Notes: a model not told the origin generated them from the letters alone. Shown: positions 46,874 through 57,051, counted from the first letter of the stretch. The stretch is DNA of 64,000 nt from Paraescarpia echinospica (GCA_020002185.1 CM034541.1:49956562-50020561), one strand, 5' to 3'. A program made the numbers and translations.

Positions 46874-48046
46874 ATGTCCCCTCAAAGAAGAAGGACGGCG
46901 ACCGTCATCCTCGTCATCGCCGTAGCGGCTGTCGCTCTCTATATGTGTATATTGGCCGTCGTCAATCGACGAGACGACGACCGCCTGAAGCGCGTCTATT
47001 ACGATCCGAAACAGGCGGGCAGTTACGGCGGCGTCGACGCGTTGCACAGGGGGGTCGTCGTAGTACGCAAACCGAACGTCAAGCGGTGGCTAGCGGCGCA
47101 GGATACATACACCCTGCACAAACCGGTTAAACGACATTTCAAACGACGCTGCGTTATTGTAGGCGGTCGAAACCAGCAGTGGCAAGCGGATTTGGTCGAC
47201 GTAGCTACACTGAAAAAACACAATGACGGCATAACGTTCCTATTGACGGTTATCGATGTCTTCTCGAAGCGGGCGTGGTGCGTTCCGTTGAAGAGTAAAT
47301 CAGGCGCGGCGCTCGTCGCGGACTTCGAAACCCTGCTGGAGGAGGAGCGGCCGCCGAACACGCTGCAAACCCATAAGGGGACGGAGTTTCTCAACATACC
47401 CCTCCAGAAACTCTTGAAGGACTACGGCGTCCACCATTTCGTGACGCATAACGAGGAGACTAAAGCGAGTGTCGTGGAACGGTTCAATCAGACGTTGAAG
47501 ACGCGCATGTTGAGGTATTTTACGAAACATCAGACGCTGCGATACGTAGAGCCGTTGCCGCATCTCGTACGGTCGTTCAACAACGCCTACCATCGAAGCA
47601 TCGGTAGGACACCGGCGAGCGTTAACGCCGCGAATCAGGAGAGCGTATGGCAACGGATGTACGGCGGCGGCGGCGGCGGCGGCGGTGTCGGCAAACCGAA
47701 ACTGCGAGAGGGAGACAGCGTACGCATCAGCAAGGCGAAGGGACGGTTCAAAAAAGGATACAAGACTAACTGGAGCGAAGAGCTCTTCACCGTCGCAGAG
47801 GCGCACCCGTCCGATCTGCCCGTATATCGACTGGAGGACGACGCCGGGACGCCGCTAGATGGCACCTTCTACGATTCGGAACTGCAATGCGTAGTCGTCC
47901 CGAAGGACAAACTGTATCGCGTGGAGGCCGTTCTACAGCGTCGTCATAAGGGGGGTGCAGCGGAGGTGCTCGTGAAATTGAGCGGTTACCCAGCTTCGTT
48001 CAACAGCTGGATCGCCGCCAAGGCGCTCGTGGACTATAAAGGGTAG
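46874..48046 (+). CDS. Retroviral-type integrase with chromodomain; second catalytic Asp replaced by His
   Basis: 390 residues from ATG 46874 (the frame is open from 46799). An N-terminal hydrophobic helix (residues about 9-30) is followed by RLKRVYYDP, YTLHKPVKRHF and the DDE core. First Asp is in WQADLVDV (residue 106); the position of the second is His in QTHKGTEF (codon CAT, 47372-47374, residue 167); Glu is in ASVVERFNQT (residue 202). An SH3-like region (GDSVRISKAKGRFKKGY) and a C-terminal chromodomain (YRVEAVLQRR, VKLSGYPASFNSWI) follow. A poly-Gly run lies near 47668-47685. Integrases of this type insert Polintons with 6-bp duplications, as seen here. Loss of the second acidic residue should abolish catalysis. 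The frame is otherwise intact. Confidence 0.93.
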   Translation: MSPQRRRTATVILVIAVAAVALYMCILAVVNRRDDDRLKRVYYDPKQAGSYGGVDALHRGVVVVRKPNVKRWLAAQDTYTLHKPVKRHFKRRCVIVGGRNQQWQADLVDVATLKKHNDGITFLLTVIDVFSKRAWCVPLKSKSGAALVADFETLLEEERPPNTLQTHKGTEFLNIPLQKLLKDYGVHHFVTHNEETKASVVERFNQTLKTRMLRYFTKHQTLRYVEPLPHLVRSFNNAYHRSIGRTPASVNAANQESVWQRMYGGGGGGGGVGKPKLREGDSVRISKAKGRFKKGYKTNWSEELFTVAEAHPSDLPVYRLEDDAGTPLDGTFYDSELQCVVVPKDKLYRVEAVLQRRHKGGAAEVLVKLSGYPASFNSWIAAKALVDYKG

Positions 48047-48153
48047 GAGTACGGTAGTAGTAGTAGTAGTAGTAGTCATGTCGTGCTGTCGATTGCACGA
48101 AGCGGGTAGCGATAAAGGAGGGCGCTGCACAACGAGAGCGTAGTGGCGCTACG

Positions 48154-48477
48154 ATGACCGACGAGGACATAGTCGTCGCCGCAGACTGCTTCAATGTCGA
48201 CGTAACAACAACCGCAGACTTCGTCGACGCTACCGAGTCTACCACCCCCTCCGTCCGCGAACACGTTCCATGGCATTTCTGCGGGAACGAATGCCCTAAA
48301 GCCGAAATCATCTTCCTGTGCCAGATCGTCGTCCTGTACACGGTTATCGTCGTGAGTATATACAATCTGAGGAAAGGTCAGGGCGACTCCAACTTGTGGA
48401 CGGCGCTGTTGAGTAGCTGTCTCGGTTACCTTCTCCCGAGTCCGTCTATGAGCCGGCACTATGGCGGCATCGTCTGA
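48154..48477 (+). CDS. Small single-pass membrane protein
   Basis: 107 residues from ATG 48154. An acidic N-terminus precedes VPWHFCGNECPKAE, a hydrophobic helix IIFLCQIVVLYTVIVVSIYN, and LWTALLSSCLGYLLPSPS. It overlaps the start of the next gene by 17 bp. A protein of this size and pattern sits beside the penton gene in many Polinton-type elements, but its function is unknown to me. Frame intact. A short (TAG)n-like run lies upstream at 48053-48075. Confidence 0.7.
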   Translation: MTDEDIVVAADCFNVDVTTTADFVDATESTTPSVREHVPWHFCGNECPKAEIIFLCQIVVLYTVIVVSIYNLRKGQGDSNLWTALLSSCLGYLLPSPSMSRHYGGIV

Positions 48478-49252
48478 CTTTTACCTGACCCTACCGAGTA
48501 ATGCGTCAATGAAGGCGCACCCCGAAAACACGGTGACTCACTACACCACGAAGCTGCCGAAACGAGTCGACCAGTCGGGTCAATGGGAATGCGGAATAGT
48601 GGCGCTACAGTTCCAGCACACATGGTACAACGTGAGAGCCGCGGACGCGTACTTCTACCTGACCTGCGAGACGGCTGAAAGTGGACCGTTTAACTTCGAC
48701 GGCGAGACGGCTTTCCCACAGGGCGACATTCCGCACGGTTTTTACAACAGCGCTTACGAGCTGATACAAAAAATCAACGAGGCGCTGACGAAACTGAGCA
48801 CCGATAACGTCAAGGCCCGCCTGGAGTACAGCACCGTCACCAACCGGATGACGCTATATTTATCGGCGGGTCTCGCATTTCATTTTCCCCGTAGGAGCCG
48901 TCTGAAGAACGTACTAGGTTTCGAATCGGACGTCATCGCGAGCCCCCTCATCAGCGCCGACGATCTCGGCGTGTATACAGAAGAGTACGAGGGCCAGAAT
49001 ACGGTGGACATGAACGCGGGAATCGACACCCTGTACGTGTACACCGATATCGTGGAACCGCGCGTCGTCGGTGACGTGTTCGCCCCGCTCCTTCGAGTCG
49101 TCCCCATCTTCGGGACGAACGGGCTCACTGTCTCGGAGACTTTCGACCGCGTCCAATACGTACCTATTCTGCGGCGACAATTCGATTCGGTCGAGATCGA
49201 TATAAGGGACGACGTCGGTCAACCGATACCATTCGAGGGGGGAAACTCGTGA
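48461..49252 (+). CDS. Minor capsid protein (penton-like, single jelly roll)
   Basis: 263 residues, ATG at 48461. Begins SDFYLTLPSNAS, then NTVTHYTTKLPKRV and QWECGIVALQFQHTW, the recognisable N-terminal signature of Polinton/adintovirus penton-type proteins. A middle region follows (FHFPRRSRLKNVLGF), then IDTLYVYTDIVEPRVVGDV and LRVVPIFG near the C-terminus. These proteins occupy the fivefold vertices of the capsid. The frame is intact, with no stop in about 790 bp. Confidence 0.88.
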   Translation: MAASSDFYLTLPSNASMKAHPENTVTHYTTKLPKRVDQSGQWECGIVALQFQHTWYNVRAADAYFYLTCETAESGPFNFDGETAFPQGDIPHGFYNSAYELIQKINEALTKLSTDNVKARLEYSTVTNRMTLYLSAGLAFHFPRRSRLKNVLGFESDVIASPLISADDLGVYTEEYEGQNTVDMNAGIDTLYVYTDIVEPRVVGDVFAPLLRVVPIFGTNGLTVSETFDRVQYVPILRRQFDSVEIDIRDDVGQPIPFEGGNS

Positions 49253-49295
49253 CGACGCTTCACATCAGACGCTGCAAATCGAAACTGTTTTGACG

Positions 49296-49735
49296 ATGGG
49301 CCGTAACGCGTACTAAGACTACTACGTTCGACAGGTCGGCGGCGCTGTACCGGTCTTCGTCGGCGGTCGAGGGCAGCGCGGTCACGGTCTGGGCAATCTC
49401 TTCGGGAGCTTGTTTCGTAGCGCCATGCCGCTTATCAAGAGAGGCACCGTGGCGTTGGGGAAGCGCGCCCTTAATACGGGCGTACGCGTGGTGCAGGACG
49501 TCGTCGCGGGCAGAAATTTGAAACAGTCGGTAAAACGATGCGCAAAAGACGCCGGCGCCGATCTTCTCGACAGGCTGCTGAATAAACAGCAGCCGATGAA
49601 AAAACGTCGACCTATAAAACCACCGGGTAAGACGGCGACGGTCAGTAAGAAGAGGCGGCGACGCCCGGAGAGACGTATTCACCACCACAGGCTAGAAGAA
49701 TGGCGTTCGTGCATCGGCAGTCGTGCGAGGGTGTG
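49296..49735 (+). pseudogene. pVI-like internal capsid protein, early stop
   Basis: ATG at 49296, TAA after six codons (49314-49316), then the frame continues: VRQVGGAVPVFVGGRGQRGH, LGNLFGSLFRSAMPLIKRG, ALGKRALNTGVRVVQDVVAG, then a long basic tail (KKRRPIKPPGK, SKKRRRRPERR). The Gly-rich N-terminus plus amphipathic helix followed by a basic tail is the pattern of the adenovirus pVI-like proteins of Polintons, thought to help disrupt membranes and bind the major capsid protein. It lies just before the major capsid gene, as in related elements. It overlaps that gene's start region by about 35 bp. Confidence 0.75.
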
Positions 49736-51056
49736 AAGAGCGAACTTGACCTGTTCGCCATGCCGTCGACGCAGACGAGAATCGAGAGCGGTCAGTGGAT
49801 CGATTACCAGCCGCTGACGTCCCTCGACGTCGGCGGGACTATCGAGTTTCTCATCCCGGGCTCGGGAAACAACTATACGGACCTGTCGAGCGTTAGACTG
49901 TATGTCCGCTTCAAACTGCTCCAGGGTGACGGTACCGACCTCGCGAACGACTCCGTCGTCGCCCTCGTCAACAATTATTTGCATTCGATGTTCAGTCAAG
50001 TCGACGTATCGCTGAACGGCACGCTCGTGACGCCGTCGACCAATACGTATCCGTATCGGGCCTACCTCGAAACCCTGCTCAGCTAAGGATGGCGACGCGA
50101 AAAGTACGCAGCTCCAGGGCGCTCTGTGGTACAAAGACACCGCCGGCGAGATGGAGACGACCACGGAACTCAACGTCGGGTACGAGCGGCGGCGCAGACT
50201 TACGCGGAACAGCCGTGAGGTGTAGACGATGGGACGCCTGCACGCCGACGTGTTCATGCAAGATAGGTACCTACTGAACGGCGTCGACGTGAAGGTACGA
50301 CTGGTGCGCGCGAAGGACGCCTTCGCGCTCGTAGGCGCGGAAGTCGATCCGGGGTGGGAAATCTCGCTGCTGGAGACCTACCTGCAAGTGCGAAAGGCTA
50401 AGGTGAACCCGTCCGTCCAGCTCGGTCACATTAAATCGTTGGCGCGCGGGACGACCAAGTACCCGTTACGCCGAGTCGACTGCAAGGTGTTCTCGATACC
50501 GCAGGGGACGATGTCTCACACGCACGAGAACGTCTACCTAGGCGTCCTCCCGAAACGCGTGTTCTTGAACATGATCGACAACGACGCCTTTAACGGGACC
50601 TACCCTAAAAGCCCGTTCAACGCGAAGCACAACGACATAAACTTTGTCGCGTTCTACGTCGACGGACGTCAGGTACCGAGCAAGCCGCTGCAGCCGAACT
50701 TCGCGCGGGGACGCTACATCCGAAGCTACATGAAACTCTTCGGGGCAACGGGAAATGCGTTCGAGGACAAGGGAAACGATCTGACGCGTGACGACTTCGG
50801 CGCCGGCTACACCATCTTCGGTTTCCACCTGACGCCCGACTGTTGCGACGGCGACCATTTCAACCTCGTGCATAGGGGATACCTGCGCGCCCAGGTGCTC
50901 TTCGCGCACGCCCTACCTCAAACGGTGAACGTCGTCGTGCACGGGGTGTTCGAGTCGGTGGTGGAGGTCGACAAGGACCGGAACGTCGTACTCGATCAGA
51001 AGCGGCATGGAGACGTCTCAACTGATGCGCCGCCTACAGGTCGACCCGTTCGCTAA
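49700..51056 (+). pseudogene. Major capsid protein (hexon-like, double jelly roll), frameshift and stop
   Basis: ATG at 49700. The first half reads MPSTQTRIESGQW, IEFLIPGSGNNYTDL and YLHSMFSQVDVSLNG and stops at 50084-50086. Homology continues in a different frame (ALWYKDTAG, 50125-50160), meets a TAG at 50223-50225, then runs open from 50229 (MGRLHADVFMQDRYLLNGVD) through FSIPQGTMSHTHENVYLGVL, NDLTRDDFGAGYT and TPDCCDGDHFNLV to 51056. These are the standard landmarks of Polinton major capsid proteins (about 450 residues). One frameshift near 50085 and one nonsense codon are enough to inactivate it. The C-terminus overlaps the protease gene. Confidence 0.9.
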
Positions 51057-51459
51057 ACGCATCGTCGTCGGTGTCAGGCCGAAAGACGGGCTACCGAACA
51101 GACGGCTCACCGCGCTCCCGGCGGCCTTAGTGTGCAACACCGACGACGGCGGCGAACCGGGGGAGCACTGGGTGGCGCTCTACGTGGACGCCGACGGACG
51201 AGGCGACTCCTTCGATTCATACGGCCTGCCGCCCCTGCACGACGACTTTCGCGCCTTACTTCGCCGTAACTGCGGCGACTCGTGGGCGTACAACGACAAG
51301 AGACTGCAGAGCGTGGTGTCTAACGTGTGCGGACAATATTGCGTCGCCTACCTGCTCTTGCCATGCCGTGGTATGCTGCTAAAGAGCTTCCAGGACCTAT
51401 TCGGCCCCGATAGGGTGGCTAACGACTGTCTCGTATTCGACTGGCTAAAACCGCATTGA
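51007..51459 (+). CDS. Maturation protease (adenain-type cysteine protease)
   Basis: 150 residues, ATG at 51007. The catalytic triad is readable: His54 in GEHWVALY, Asp70 in DSFDSYG, Cys108 in SNVCGQYCVAYLL, with a Gln at about 101 suited to the oxyanion hole. It would cleave capsid precursors during virion maturation. The frame is intact. It is the last gene of the rightward cluster; a poly(A) signal AATAAA follows at 51487-51492. The same gene, degraded, is in the 63.6 kb relic. Confidence 0.93.
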   Translation: METSQLMRRLQVDPFAKRIVVGVRPKDGLPNRRLTALPAALVCNTDDGGEPGEHWVALYVDADGRGDSFDSYGLPPLHDDFRALLRRNCGDSWAYNDKRLQSVVSNVCGQYCVAYLLLPCRGMLLKSFQDLFGPDRVANDCLVFDWLKPH

Positions 51460-51606
51460 ACTATTATCGCTTTCCGCTTGCATGCAAATAAAACGATGAA
51501 AACGCACATGTTGTTGTTTCGTACTTTTATTATTATTATTAATGCCTAGCTTGTCCCTAGGGGGCTCCTTATAGGCGCCCTAATCCCTACCCCTAGGGGG
51601 TCCGCC
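51460..51606. terminator. Convergent transcript ends with paired poly(A) signals
   Basis: AATAAA on the plus strand (51487-51492) serves the capsid cluster. AATAAA on the minus strand (51526-51531) serves the polymerase. Between them and the polymerase stop are two CCCTAGGGGG-type palindromes (near 51554 and 51591). Confidence 0.65.
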
Positions 51607-54600
51607 TTATACGAGTATGGGTGCCGTGGTGACGCTGTCGTCGAGCACGCGGCGTTTAGCGTAGAAGTAGCTCAACGCCGCGCGCTCTTGAACGTAAGTC
51701 AGCACGGACGACTATCTTACTTGAAAGCCGCGGTTCCAGCCGACGCCGCTCCGTTGGTCGCGCAGCACGGCTAGGAAGGCGTCCTTGTCAATAGCGTTCA
51801 GTCGCTTACTCAGCCCCTTCGTGCTGTACTTGTCGGTGGCGGCGCCGAAACAGTAGTACGTTTTACTGCACAGCACGATGATGCCGTCGCCGGACCATTC
51901 CTCTTTGAAGAGACCCGGCGTCCGCTTGTCTTACTCGCGTCGCCGCGCGCAATAGTCGGCGGGCGCGTCCGACGCGCGCCCGTCGAGGCGGCATTGGACG
52001 TACGCGTCCGCGTGCGGGTCGCAGCACTCGGCCGGAAACCAGGCGCCGCGGTGACGAAAGTAGTGCTCGCGCATAGCCGACGTCACCAGTTCGTCGACGT
52101 CGCGGCCCGCGAGGGCTATGTACGCCGAATCGGTGTCCATCGCGCAGTACTGAAACAGAGGACGCGGAATGTAGGCGGCGATGAAGTCGTAATAAAATTA
52201 TAGCATCCTCAGTTTCGCGTACTGGCAGACGAAGTAGCCGATCTGGATAGGCAGCGCGTAGCGGACGATACGTTTGTTCAGCGCCACCTCGTAGACCTCG
52301 TCGGGGACGACGACATCGAGCTGACGGAAGCGCCGGTTGTTGACGAGCGTCGTGGCGCCGGTCGTCGTGCACTATTTTATCTCCCGGTGGAGATCGACCC
52401 GCGTAATCGTCTTCCCGTAGGAACTGTTGCCGAGAAGCTTAAAGGTGTCGGCGATGATGGATTTGTCTTGGTCGGCGTCGCCTTCGCGTCGCGCGGTGGA
52501 CACCGCATCGCCGAAGCGGCGAAAGCACGCGATCGGGATGTACTCGATCATCTGGTAGACGCGGTCGACGACGAGACTGTGCGCCAGATATCATCGTAGT
52601 AGGGGCGTCGCGAGTAGGATCTGGGCGCCGAAAAAAATTACTCACGAGCGTTCGCTGAGGTCGAGTCAGGAGGTCGTTCGCTTCCGCGTAGCGTCGCATG
52701 AAGGGGCTGAGATCGTCGCGACCGATGTAGACGTTGTTGAAGACGGGCTGCATTTCGGCGATGGTGTCGCGCAGCGCGTCCTGGACGGCGATATCACACT
52801 CCACCAAGCCGAACAGGGAGCCGTCGCGTACGCCCTCCAACACCGTCGAGCGCGTAGTGGCGCCGCCGACGGTCCACCGAGACTCGTCGGGCGGCGGCAT
52901 CCGCGGCCGTACCTCGCGCCATCGATATTCCCACATTTCGACGACGGTGACGACACGGCGAAGGTAGGCCGTCACGGCGTTCGTCGCGGCGTACAATTTG
53001 GTCATCGGCTTACCGTTCACGGCGTTCGTCGGCTTCCCCGTGCACGGGCAGCCGTGGATGTAGCAGCCGTGGAACTGGTACGCCGTTCGCGTCTCGCAAC
53101 ACCAACCGTCGACCCGGTACTTTCCGATGCGCTTCTCGCGCCTGTTAAGCTGGTGTCGTATACGCACCCCCGTCCGCTCCGCTTCCCACGTCAGCCACTG
53201 CACGGCCATACGCCCGTAGCGGTGCACGCGTTCCGGTCGAAAGGTGTTCTCTTCGCTGCGGCGCGTATACCAACCCGTCGGCATCTCTTGCATTATCGCC
53301 GGCGGTAGAACGCGAACTGTTTGGCGACGGCCTCGAGAAACGGCACCCCGTCCCTGTTGTTATACCACACGAGGAAGTCGCGCATCGTCGTCATCCGTTC
53401 GTCGCGCCACGCCGTCACGCAAACCTCATACGCCGCGTCGGAGATCCCTTCCCGTTTCAGGTGGCTGTAGAACGCCTCCCGCGGCGGCAGTTCGGTGTCG
53501 TCCAGTTTCCGCAACGCGTCGATATATTCGTAGGGAAAGTAGCCCTTCGTCGCCGCGCAGCCGTACGCCTTCAGAAACCGCTCGTAGCTGACGCCCGGGG
53601 CCAGGTAGTTGGTGATGTCAAGAAATTTCAGCGTCGTAGTCGTCAAACACATGTAGTTGTTCTCGCGCTTGATGGTGAACGCCGACGACGTGTGCTGACC
53701 GTCGGTCATGAGGAGGGGCGTCAAGTAATTCTTGACAACGTTCAAATCGTACTTGCCCGAATTAAAGCCGGGGACGGGAAGCTGGCGCAGATAGGTCCAC
53801 AGGCGCTCGGCGAGTGTGGCGTACGGCGACGACTTGTCCGCCTCTGTCGCGGGGGCGGCGCGCCGCCAGTCGGCGTTGAGCGCGTCGAGGGCTTCGAAGG
53901 TCGAATCGTAGAACGGCCGCAGTGCCGCGCACGCAGCTTCGCTCGCGGCCTCCAAAGCGTCGATCAGGCGCCTCGCGAGATCGGCCGAATTGCCGGTCGT
54001 GACGAAACACTGCGCCGTCTCATGGCCGGGGAAGTTCGACGCGATGCTCACGCTGAGCAGTTCGTGGCGGGCTAGCCTCCGGCATTTGTCGGTGTCCGGC
54101 GGCAGGTCACGATCGACGAAGTAGCATTCGAAGTCGTACGTCGCCCTGTACGGGTAGTAGCGCAGGTCATCGTCCACGCAGACCCCCTCGTCCTCTAGCC
54201 GTTGAAACACGGACGGCGTCGGGTGGTAGACGCCGCCGGGAAAGACGTGGCGAACGCCGCCGTCGCACGTCGCTTTGTGACGTCGTAGTTCGTAGGAGGT
54301 CCGCCACAGGGAGTTTGCGCACTTGCTGCATACGTACGTCTTCGTGTACTTGGAGACGTCGCGTATATACGAGTAGAGCGCGTCGTGTACGTTGACGTTC
54401 AGGGTCGTGGGGTGCGCGCAAAGAGACCGACGGACCAATTCGGCGGTGTCGGCCTCGGTCAGTCGATAGACGACCACGTTGACGCTGAAGACCGCCTCCA
54501 CCCGATCGAGCGCGTTCAGGGGGACGCCGGCGGCGAGAGTCGTATCACCGGTGTCTCTACAGTAGTCGTCGTATAGACGTTTGGCGGGGGCCGTCAAACG

Positions 54601-55480
54601 GGCGATGTCGGCATCGCTGCCCGTGGCTAGTCGTCGATTATGAAGGGCCAGACAACGGAATAGGCACAGATTGTCCGCGTAGGGGGTGCCTCGTCGATCT
54701 TTTACTAACGCGACGACGGCATTGCTGGTGCGCAGGTAAGCGGGGAGTTACACGCCGCAACCGATAGGGTGATTTATGATGGCGTTCAGAAAGTAGGTGG
54801 CGTTCGTCACCAATTCGGCGACCCACCCCGAGTCGGGGCGCTGTGCTAACACGTACTGAAGAACGTCGCGCGTACGGACGGCAACGAGGAAGCGCTCGAA
54901 CGAGCGGGCGTCGGTAACGATGGCGGGGACTTCCAGGAGGCGGCCGCAGCAATTACAGGATGAGTGAAAATAGCGGAAGCGACCCGACTCCTTGTGGCGC
55001 AGAATAAACGCGTAGCTTACATTGATCTTAAACGCGTTCGTTTGCGCCTCGAACATTCGTCTTAGTCGGGGTTCGAGCTCCCTAGTGTCCGAGCAATCGG
55101 TCAGTTGGTAATTATAGCGGGACTGATTGGGACCGCGCGACACCGTCGTCCGTATGCTAGTCCAGTGCTCCTCCACGACACGTCGTAGGCCGGCCGACAG
55201 ATCGTCGTCGTCTTGTTGTTCGTTAGGTGGCGCCGCCGCTGGCGGCGGCGCTCCGCAGGTCCTCAGATGGCGCAGCATATTACAGCGCTGAGAGTAAGAC
55301 GTGCCGCATTTCGGGCACGCGCGACCGTTCGCCTTTTCGGTGCCGCACGTATGCGACGCCCTCGCGTGTTTCAGGAAATTATAGCGATTGGCGAAATAGA
55401 GGCCGCATTTCGGGCATTGTAACCGACTACAAGAGTGATTTGCCAGACGCTCTCTACCGCATACGGGAAAGACCGGTATT
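51607..55480 (-). pseudogene. Protein-primed-type DNA polymerase B, heavily disrupted
   Basis: N-terminal zinc fingers (CPKCGLYFANRYNFLKH; CPKCGTSYSQRCNMLRH) at 55270-55430 have no visible ATG. Then come FKINVSYAFILRHKESG and the N-terminal region to a TAA at 54748-54750. An open block 53293-54597 holds the exonuclease: YRATYDFECYF (Exo I), GFNSGKYDLNVVKNYL (Exo II), TKGYFPYEY. It stops at 53293-53295. The next block (52439-53293) starts at MQEMPTGWY, so the segment that in the family contains palm motif A is absent. It has QFHGCYIHGC, then a frameshift at a T-run (about 52629-52636). Palm motif B, LLGNSSYGKT, and motif C, CAMDTDS, remain, with stops at 52591-52593, 52372-52374, 52198-52200, 51931-51933 and 51712-51714. 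Natural end TAA 51607-51609. It cannot replicate DNA. Confidence 0.92.
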
Positions 55481-55539
55481 TTATCGCTGATGTATTTCAG
55501 CGCGAACGCTATATTAACGACGGACGTGGTGTCTCGCCG

Positions 55540-55552
55540 TCGCTTATAAAGA
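55540..55552 (-). promoter_or_regulatory. Possible TATA box of the polymerase gene
   Basis: The minus strand reads CTTTATAAGCG at about 55542-55552, upstream of the zinc-finger region. An in-frame TGA near 55500 and the lack of an ATG suggest the original start was lost. Confidence 0.4.
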
Positions 55553-55559
55553 ACGACGG

Positions 55560-56255
55560 TGGTGGTGGTTACGCGGCTGCCGCGATGTGTGCGGGACGTT
55601 CTGATTGGAGTGTTTGCTTATTTTCGATGGGCGTTTTGCGTGCGGGGATTCAACGTTTTATTATTAGGTATTATTAGGTAAGCGAGGCGGCTGCCGCGAT
55701 GTGTGCGGGACTGATTGGGAGAGTTGTTTAAACCGCCGATGTGCGTGTGCGTGTGTGTGTGTATGTGTGTGGGGGGGGGGGGGTATAACGTTTCATTAAG
55801 CGAGCGAGCGAGAAAACAGAAATTATACGTTTTCAACGTTTTATTAAGCGACCGACTACGTAGATACATAGCGTTTCAATAACCGTTCCTTTCTTCACGC
55901 TCTCTAATTATTACCAGCAGCGTTCATACGTTTTGACACCACATTTATAGCATGACGCTCTCTAATTATTGGCCAGCAGCATTCATAGTGACACAACATT
56001 TATAGCATAGTATTCGTTTAAGCGCTCTCTAAGTCGCAGCATAGTGTTCGTTTAAGCGCCCTTATTGTCCAGCTTTCATAATGAAATGTTCAGGCTAAGC
56101 ATAGTGTTCGTTAAACCGCTCTCTAATTCGCAGCATAGTGTTCGTTTAAGCGCACTTATTGTTCAGGCTAAGCAGCTAAGCCAACATCGGCAAGGCCGCT
56201 CCTGTGCAGCACGTACGCGTGAACGGCCACCTCCAGCATGGCGTTGTCGATAGGA
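55560..56255. repeat. Polinton spacer with short direct repeats
   Basis: GCGGCTGCCGCGATGTGTGC occurs at about 55578 and 55689. 'gcatagtgttcgtttaagcgc' and variants occur four times between 55998 and 56152. A G-run (12 G) at 55771-55782 follows a GT tract. No gene was recognised; the unknown minus-strand gene ends at 56261. Confidence 0.8.
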
Positions 56256-56260
56256 TCTCG

Positions 56261-56800
56261 CTAATCAGTGGCAAACAGCCAGTCGGACACAAACTGGACG
56301 ATCGCGACCTCGGCGGCCCGATCCGACCCGGTCAGCTTCATTTGTCCGTACAGGAGCAGGACGAATCTCGAGAATGCCGGGATCAGCGATTGACTTAGGT
56401 ACGTCTCCAGGACAGGCTGATAGTAGCGCGTGACTATGTTGCCCACTTGGTCGTACACGCGCGGATAGATTCGGTTAGGCCGCCCCGCGCGGTAACCACA
56501 CATGTGCACGTACGGACACCCTTCGTTCGGTTCACACTCACCGCAGCCCAGGCGCGCACGCTCCAGTATCGTTTCGCCGATCCATTCAGCGAACGCACCC
56601 ATCAGGTACTTCTCCTGTAACGAAATGGACGAGCGGAACGCTACCGGCCGGGGTGGTTGCGTGTTCACGTACGGCGTTGGCATCTCTGGCGACGCTGACG
56701 AGGGGGATGAAATACGGTGTCGAGCGCGCGATCGCGCGCCTCCGGTTCGGCCTACAGCATAAAGCGATTTAGCATTATTGACGGCAAAACTTCTACGCAT
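56261..56800 (-). CDS. Unknown Polinton protein with Cys cluster
   Basis: 179 residues, ATG 56800-56798. Unrecognised. A basic Ser/Pro-rich N-terminus precedes LQEKYLMGAFAEWIGETILE, then CGECEPNEGCPYVHMCGYR (five Cys and one His, possibly zinc-binding), then a helical C-terminal region (VLETYLSQSLIPAFSRFVLL) ending LFATD. It lies downstream of the RPA-like gene on the same strand. Its start overlaps the end of a short open frame (56796-56963; KRARSKADDA at its end) that lacks an ATG and follows a TTTTCTGCTGTAG acceptor-like sequence. The frame is intact, which supports a real gene. Confidence 0.5.
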   Translation of the reverse strand: MRRSFAVNNAKSLYAVGRTGGARSRARHRISSPSSASPEMPTPYVNTQPPRPVAFRSSISLQEKYLMGAFAEWIGETILERARLGCGECEPNEGCPYVHMCGYRAGRPNRIYPRVYDQVGNIVTRYYQPVLETYLSQSLIPAFSRFVLLLYGQMKLTGSDRAAEVAIVQFVSDWLFATD

Positions 56801-56963
56801 CGTCGGCCTTCGATCTGGCGCGCTTCTGGGCGCCCTTCATAGCACGATATTCGGCCGCTGCATCCAGCAGGGTCTCTATGAAGGCGCCCGCAAGTTCGCG
56901 CCTGGCTTGGCTCGCTTCGATAATCGATTTTGTTTTTATGGCGTCGAGTACACGATGTACATC
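56796..56963 (-). other. Open exon-like segment without start codon
   Basis: The frame reads DVHRVLDAIKTKSIIEASQA ... FIETLLDAAAEYRAM ... KRARSKADDA and stops at 56796-56798. The amphipathic helical character and the acceptor-like TTTTCTGCTGTAG immediately upstream suggest a second exon, but the obvious donor in the RPA-like gene (GTAAGA at 57065) gives a different phase. It is left as a candidate. Confidence 0.3.
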
Positions 56964-57051
56964 CTACAGCAGAAAAGGCGTTATTAGTCAAATGCACTTA
57001 ATCGTCGGTCGCCTTTTTTAGGGTACGCACAATATACGACGGAATTCCACC

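Noticed and set aside
53461..54075. 204-codon plus-strand frame and other long frames in 51.8-55.4 kb
   Set aside because: GC-rich antisense shadows of the polymerase exonuclease region.
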